NCBI RefSeq assembly: GCF_003265325.1
Contig: NZ_QGNX01000003.1
Span: 62,001 to 126,000, forward strand
Length of the DNA: 64,000 nt
Reading direction: 5' to 3'
DNA from: Oceanibium sediminis
GTDB lineage: Bacteria; Pseudomonadota; Alphaproteobacteria; Rhodobacterales; Rhodobacteraceae
This document shows, one piece after another, positions 60,859 to 64,000 of the stretch; position 1 is the first letter of the stretch; the number at the start of each line of letters is the position of its first letter. A program made the position numbers and the translations under genes. The notes beneath the pieces are model-generated. The model saw nothing but the letters and a program-made list of their open reading frames with translations. It had not been told where the DNA came from and did not search any database.

Positions 60859-61629
60859 TTATTCCTTCCGATGAACTGGGTGAAGATCGAGCGCGGCAAT
60901 AGCTTCAAGGATTCCCGCGGCGCCAATGGCGGACGCGTGGTAAACGCCCGGGTGGCCGTTTAGTTCCCTCAGCAACGGTTCTTCCGAGCCGCCGACGGCC
61001 ACGGCGGGCGTGTCCGCGACCAGCATCGACAGGTCGTTCAGCGTATCGCCCGCCGCCAGGACCCGCCCCGCAGGCACTTCAAGATGCTCGATCAGGCGCA
61101 TCAGGGACGGACCTTTGCTGACCCCCTTGGGCAGAACGTCGAAATACCGGTTGTCCGAGATCAGGGTATCCGCGCCCAGGGCATTGACCTTGTCCGTCGC
61201 GCTGGGATCGAAGGTCTCGGGATTCATGTGGTAGCTAACGCGGTAACGGAACGGCGTGTCCTGCAAGGTCAGCCCGGGGTGCCCGTCCAGTGCTGCGCGC
61301 ACCTTGTCGCCGCGGTCGTCCCAGGTCGTGGCGATGGCGTCCTCCAGCGCGGGGATCGGCTCGATCAGGCGTTCGGGTAGGACGCGGGCGATGGTGGTGC
61401 CCACGTCCCCGATGACGTATTCCGGCCAGGGCGCCTCGCCCGAGCCGCAGAGTTCATGGATGAACGCCGGGTCGCGCCCGCTGACGAAGACGAGGCCGAC
61501 AGTCTCGCGGTTCGCCTCGATCCAGTCGTACAGGCGGCGGCGGTCGTCCTTGGTGCCGCCGAGGAAGGTGCCGTCCAGGTCCGTGGCCAGGACGAAGCGG
61601 GCCTGGGACATGTCACGCGACAGGGTCAT
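60859..61629 (-). CDS. HAD-IIB phosphatase, probable glucosylglycerol-phosphate phosphatase
   Basis: A 256-residue HAD hydrolase of the sucrose-phosphatase/MPGP-like subgroup: ATDLDGTFLGG (catalytic D, about residues 16-26), LVFVSGRDPAF (motif II), PKGVSKGPSLMRLIEHL with the motif III lysine, and AAGDTLNDLSMLV (motif IV). In some gamma-proteobacteria a phosphatase of this kind is fused to the N-terminus of GgpS; here it is a separate gene just ahead of ggpS. Its start overlaps the gpsA stop (ATGA). It would release glucosylglycerol from its phosphate. Confidence 0.8.
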   Translation of the reverse strand: MTLSRDMSQARFVLATDLDGTFLGGTKDDRRRLYDWIEANRETVGLVFVSGRDPAFIHELCGSGEAPWPEYVIGDVGTTIARVLPERLIEPIPALEDAIATTWDDRGDKVRAALDGHPGLTLQDTPFRYRVSYHMNPETFDPSATDKVNALGADTLISDNRYFDVLPKGVSKGPSLMRLIEHLEVPAGRVLAAGDTLNDLSMLVADTPAVAVGGSEEPLLRELNGHPGVYHASAIGAAGILEAIAALDLHPVHRKE

Positions 61630-62765
61630 TGCGCGGCCTCCACCGGCAGGACGCCGAGGGGCGCGCCGACCGGGTTGGCCAGCGACAGGTCCATCGCGCG
61701 CGGCTCGGACTCGATCGGCTGGGTCCAGAGCGCGTGGAACGCCGCTCGCAAGTCGGCCCGCCCGTCGAGCACCGCGTTCACGGTTTCGCAGATCGGCATC
61801 GACACGCCCACCTTCCGCGCCAACGTCACGACGGAGGCGGCGTTCGCCTCGCCCTCGACCACGACGGGCTTGCCGTCGAAACAGGCGGCGCGCGCTACGC
61901 CCCGGCCCAGCTGGACCCCGAGGGACATGTTGCGCGACGTGGTGCTTGAGCAGGTCAGCGTCAGGTCCCCCGCGCCGGACAGGCCGGTGACGGTCTCGCG
62001 CCGCCCGCCGAGCGCCTCGGCCAGCATCTTCATTTCGTCCATGCCCCGCGTGATCAGCGCCGCGCGGGTGTTTTCGGCAAAGCCCGCGCCCGTCATCATG
62101 CCGCAGGCGATGGCGATCACGTTCTTGACCGCGCCGCCGATTTCGACGCCCACCAAGTCGTCCGAGATATAGGCGCGGAACGACGCCGTGCTCATCGAGC
62201 TTGCGAACCGCGCCGCGGGGCTTTGCATCGGGTTCAGCCGGTCCGCGTATCCAAACGGAAACGCGACCGTCGCCGCGGTGGGATGGCCGAGCGCGGTTTC
62301 CCGCGCGAAGGTCGGCCCTGAGATCGTGCCGAGCGTCGTGTGGCCCAGCTCTTCCTCCGCGACCTGGGTCATCAGAAGCCCGGTGCCCGCCTCGATCCCC
62401 TTGGTGCAGACGGCGACCGGCGCGTTGCGGGGCATGTGGCGGGCCACCTCGGCCGATACGCTGCGCACAGCGCCCGATGGCACGACCATGATGACCGCCT
62501 CGGCCCCGGCAAGGGCGGCGGCCATGTCCGTGGTCGCGCGCAGATCCGCGGGCAGGGGAACGTCGGACAGGTAGCGAGGGTTGCGATGGTGCGTGTTGAT
62601 CGCCTCGGCGACCTCTGCGTTGCGGGCATGCAGCACGACCCGGCGGCCGGCCGTCGCGGCCACCGCCGCCAGCGCGGTTCCCCAGGCGCCGGCGCCGATC
62701 ACGGCGATCCGCTCGTAAGGCGCCGCGGTCTCGCGGGGCAGGGGGACTGGGGAAGTCATGTTCAT
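61626..62765 (-). CDS. gpsA: NAD(P)H-dependent glycerol-3-phosphate dehydrogenase
   Basis: A 379-residue GpsA, longer than the usual ~335. RIAVIGAGAWGTALAAVAAT is the dinucleotide site (about 21-40); NPRYLSDVPLP, PVAVCTKGIEAGTGLLMTQV, SGPTFARE, GGAVKNVIAIACGMMTGAGFAENTRAALITRGMDEM (catalytic lysine and substrate site) and SGAGDLTLTCSS follow. The extra length is ~20 residues at the N-terminus and ~30 at the C-terminus. It makes sn-glycerol-3-phosphate, here presumably feeding GgpS, though it could also serve lipid synthesis as the only copy. ATG at 62765 has AGGTGA upstream. Confidence 0.92.
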   Translation of the reverse strand: MNMTSPVPLPRETAAPYERIAVIGAGAWGTALAAVAATAGRRVVLHARNAEVAEAINTHHRNPRYLSDVPLPADLRATTDMAAALAGAEAVIMVVPSGAVRSVSAEVARHMPRNAPVAVCTKGIEAGTGLLMTQVAEEELGHTTLGTISGPTFARETALGHPTAATVAFPFGYADRLNPMQSPAARFASSMSTASFRAYISDDLVGVEIGGAVKNVIAIACGMMTGAGFAENTRAALITRGMDEMKMLAEALGGRRETVTGLSGAGDLTLTCSSTTSRNMSLGVQLGRGVARAACFDGKPVVVEGEANAASVVTLARKVGVSMPICETVNAVLDGRADLRAAFHALWTQPIESEPRAMDLSLANPVGAPLGVLPVEAAQ

Positions 62766-62889
62766 GTGCTCACCTGCTGGCGGTTTCAACGAAATGGCCC
62801 GTGCGAACGGGAGCGTTCAGCCGGGCGCAGCGGTCTGTCGGGTGTTGACGAGAAAGATAAAGGTTGCCGTCACTCGATCAACCGAGCGA

Positions 62890-62904
62890 TGTCGAAAAAC
62901 GACA
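62890..62904. promoter_or_regulatory. Inverted repeat TGTC-N7-GACA, site 1
   Basis: Part of a perfect 7-5-7 inverted repeat GATGTCG-AAAAA-CGACATC (62888-62906), about 125 bases ahead of the gpsA start. It matches the half-sites and spacing of site 2. Candidate operator. Confidence 0.5.
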
Positions 62905-63164
62905 TCATGTCGCGATGGGCGTCTTCGAAAAGTTGAAAAATCGGTCATTCTGCCTGAAATATGTACAGATTCGCTTTCGGGTCAAACTGCCGCAGGCGGT
63001 GGCTTTCTCAAGGGCATTTTAGCGAATGGGCGGGTTTGTGTCCCGGTATATAACGCAATAACAATGTCATGAGAGATTGTTCAGGTCGGCGACGGCGCGC
63101 GATCCCCGGGTTTCATGGGCCGCGAAGGGCACAATGTTGCCTATTTAATGAACACATTGAGAAG

Positions 63165-63179
63165 TGTCGCTTTTTGACA
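63165..63179. promoter_or_regulatory. Inverted repeat TGTC-N7-GACA, site 2, overlapping the galU -35
   Basis: TGTC-GCTTTTT-GACA; same half-sites and same 7-base spacer as site 1, with a T-run in place of an A-run. It overlaps the TTGACA of the candidate galU promoter, a position expected for a repressor. Confidence 0.5.
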
Positions 63180-63201
63180 TGTGGCGCGATCCCCCTAATC
63201 C
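63174..63201 (+). promoter_or_regulatory. Candidate sigma-70 promoter of galU
   Basis: Perfect -35 TTGACA at 63174-63179, a 16-base spacer, and -10-like TAATCC at 63196-63201, about 50 bases ahead of the galU ATG. The -10 is only a partial match to TATAAT. Confidence 0.5.
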
Positions 63202-63251
63202 TTTTGGACACCCCGCCGGCGGTTCCGGCAGCAAAAGGAGGTACGAACCAG

Positions 63252-64000
63252 ATGAGCGCACCGAAGGTAAGAACAGCCGTTTTCCCTGTCGCCGGTCTCG
63301 GCACACGTTTCCTGCCTGCCACCAAGTCCACCCCGAAAGAGCTGCTTCCGGTCATCGACACGCCGCTGATCCAGTTCGCCATCGACGAGGCGCGCAACGC
63401 CGGGGTCGAGCGGATGATCTTCGTCAGCCACCCCTCGAAGTCGGCGATCGACCGGTATGTGCTCGACGATGCGGACTTGCGCCGGACGCTGCGCGCCCGC
63501 GGCAAGGCCGGGCTGGCGGATGAATTGTACGAACACGCCATCGACGAGGACAACCACGAGGTCGTCTTCGTCATGCAGGAGGAACCGCTGGGCCTTGGCC
63601 ACGCGGTGCTTTGCGCGAAGGACCACGTGTTGCCCGGCCCCGTCGCGGTGATCCTGCCCGATGACCTGATCCTGTGCCCCAAGGGCTGCCTGAGCGAGAT
63701 GATCGAAGGCTACGCCAGCGGCGGCGCGGGGCATCTGGTCGCCACGATGGACGTGCCCTGGGAAGATGTCGGCAGCTACGGCATCCTCGACGCGGTGTCG
63801 CGCAAGGGGCCCTTCGTCAGGGCCCGCGGCATGGTCGAAAAGCCAGCCCCGGACGTGGCCCCCTCGAACCATGCGGTTGTCGGGCGCTACGTGCTGGACG
63901 CACATATCTTCGAGGCGCTGGAACGGATCGAGCCGGGCGCGGGCGGTGAATTGCAGCTGACCGACGCCATCGTCGCCGACATGGGCGCGCGGGGGCTGGC
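63252..64000 (+). CDS. galU: UTP-glucose-1-phosphate uridylyltransferase (3' end beyond window)
   Basis: The first 249 codons of GalU; the gene runs off the right edge (the full protein is near 300 residues). FPVAGLGTRFLPATKSTPKELLPVID is the nucleotide-binding start, followed by FVMQEEPLGLGHAVLCAKD, VILPDDLIL, and VEKPAPDVAPSNHAVVGRYVL. It makes UDP-glucose for exopolysaccharide and envelope sugars. A consensus AAGGAGGT lies nine bases upstream of ATG 63252. It is divergent from the glucosylglycerol operon, and the shared operator-like sites suggest linked control. Confidence 0.94.
   Translation, partial: MSAPKVRTAVFPVAGLGTRFLPATKSTPKELLPVIDTPLIQFAIDEARNAGVERMIFVSHPSKSAIDRYVLDDADLRRTLRARGKAGLADELYEHAIDEDNHEVVFVMQEEPLGLGHAVLCAKDHVLPGPVAVILPDDLILCPKGCLSEMIEGYASGGAGHLVATMDVPWEDVGSYGILDAVSRKGPFVRARGMVEKPAPDVAPSNHAVVGRYVLDAHIFEALERIEPGAGGELQLTDAIVADMGARGL

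Larger units (their letters stand above)
62766..63251. other. Divergent intergenic region between gpsA and galU
   Basis: 486 bases with no gene. It holds two TGTC-N7-GACA sites, a good -35/-10 pair for galU, and moderately AT-rich sequence at about 62920-63080. Short frames across it are not protein-like. Confidence 0.6.

Noticed and set aside
59343-60926. Calling the GT20 gene trehalose-6-phosphate synthase (OtsA) and starting it at 60926
   Set aside because: The GgpS-type blocks and the gpsA/phosphatase context favour glucosylglycerol-phosphate synthase, and the longer start would run into the phosphatase gene without a better ribosome site.

Overview
The window is GC-rich, densely packed DNA of the kind found in marine Alphaproteobacteria of the Rhodobacteraceae (Roseobacter group). 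The evidence is the gene repertoire: TRAP transport beside 5-oxoprolinase, an Mla-type MCE operon, an ExoY-like exopolysaccharide locus, a glucosylglycerol operon and an RraA/Ldh pair. Many genes overlap by ATGA. This placement is inference from protein style only; no rRNA, tRNA, insertion sequence or CRISPR array was seen.

Layout. 1-6 kb: the end of a Na/phosphate cotransporter with a PhoU-like tail, an inositol-monophosphatase-family enzyme, and a Fe(III)/organophosphate-type ABC importer (substrate-binding protein, fused permease, ATPase) on the minus strand. 6-14 kb: one long, translationally coupled minus-strand operon that encodes the full GDP-D-glycero-D-manno-heptose route (GmhA, HddA, an HddC-GmhB fusion) plus an SDR, two RmlC-like epimerases, a SAF-domain oxidoreductase and ManC. 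14-39 kb: an exopolysaccharide region. It holds an ExoY-like initiating transferase, four glycosyltransferase-type genes, a pyruvyl transferase, a Wzy-like polymerase, a Wza-like export protein, a Wzc-like co-polymerase with a degenerate kinase domain, an acyltransferase, a PslG-like glycosidase, a TolC-like lipoprotein, a 2OG-Fe(II) oxygenase, and two tandem GMC flavoproteins with a Tat-exported small subunit. No Wzx flippase lies in the window. The region is broken by several AT-rich intergenic stretches carrying palindromes and a promoter element shared by two units.

39-44 kb: a GFA-family protein and a four-gene Mla/MCE lipid-transport operon. 44-51.5 kb: a LysR regulator, a D-glutamate-cyclase-like protein, a three-gene TRAP transporter and PxpB-PxpC-PxpA; together these read as a system to import and open 5-oxoproline. 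51.5-54.4 kb: a molybdopterin oxidoreductase and a zeta-class GST. 54.4-57.6 kb: an operon of two alpha/beta-hydrolase esterases around an ATP-grasp enzyme, with no function I can assign. 57.7-59.2 kb: a bicupin and an HpcH/HpaI aldolase. 59.3-62.8 kb: gpsA, a HAD phosphatase and a GgpS-type synthase, a complete set for the osmolyte glucosylglycerol. This operon is divergent from galU, which runs off the end of the window.

Cell-surface sugar supply (ManC, heptose operon, GalU), polymer assembly and envelope lipid traffic thus dominate the window, with osmolyte synthesis and amino-acid scavenging beside them. The least-explained parts are the heptose-modifying genes, the flavoprotein pair inside the exopolysaccharide locus, and the ATP-grasp/esterase trio.
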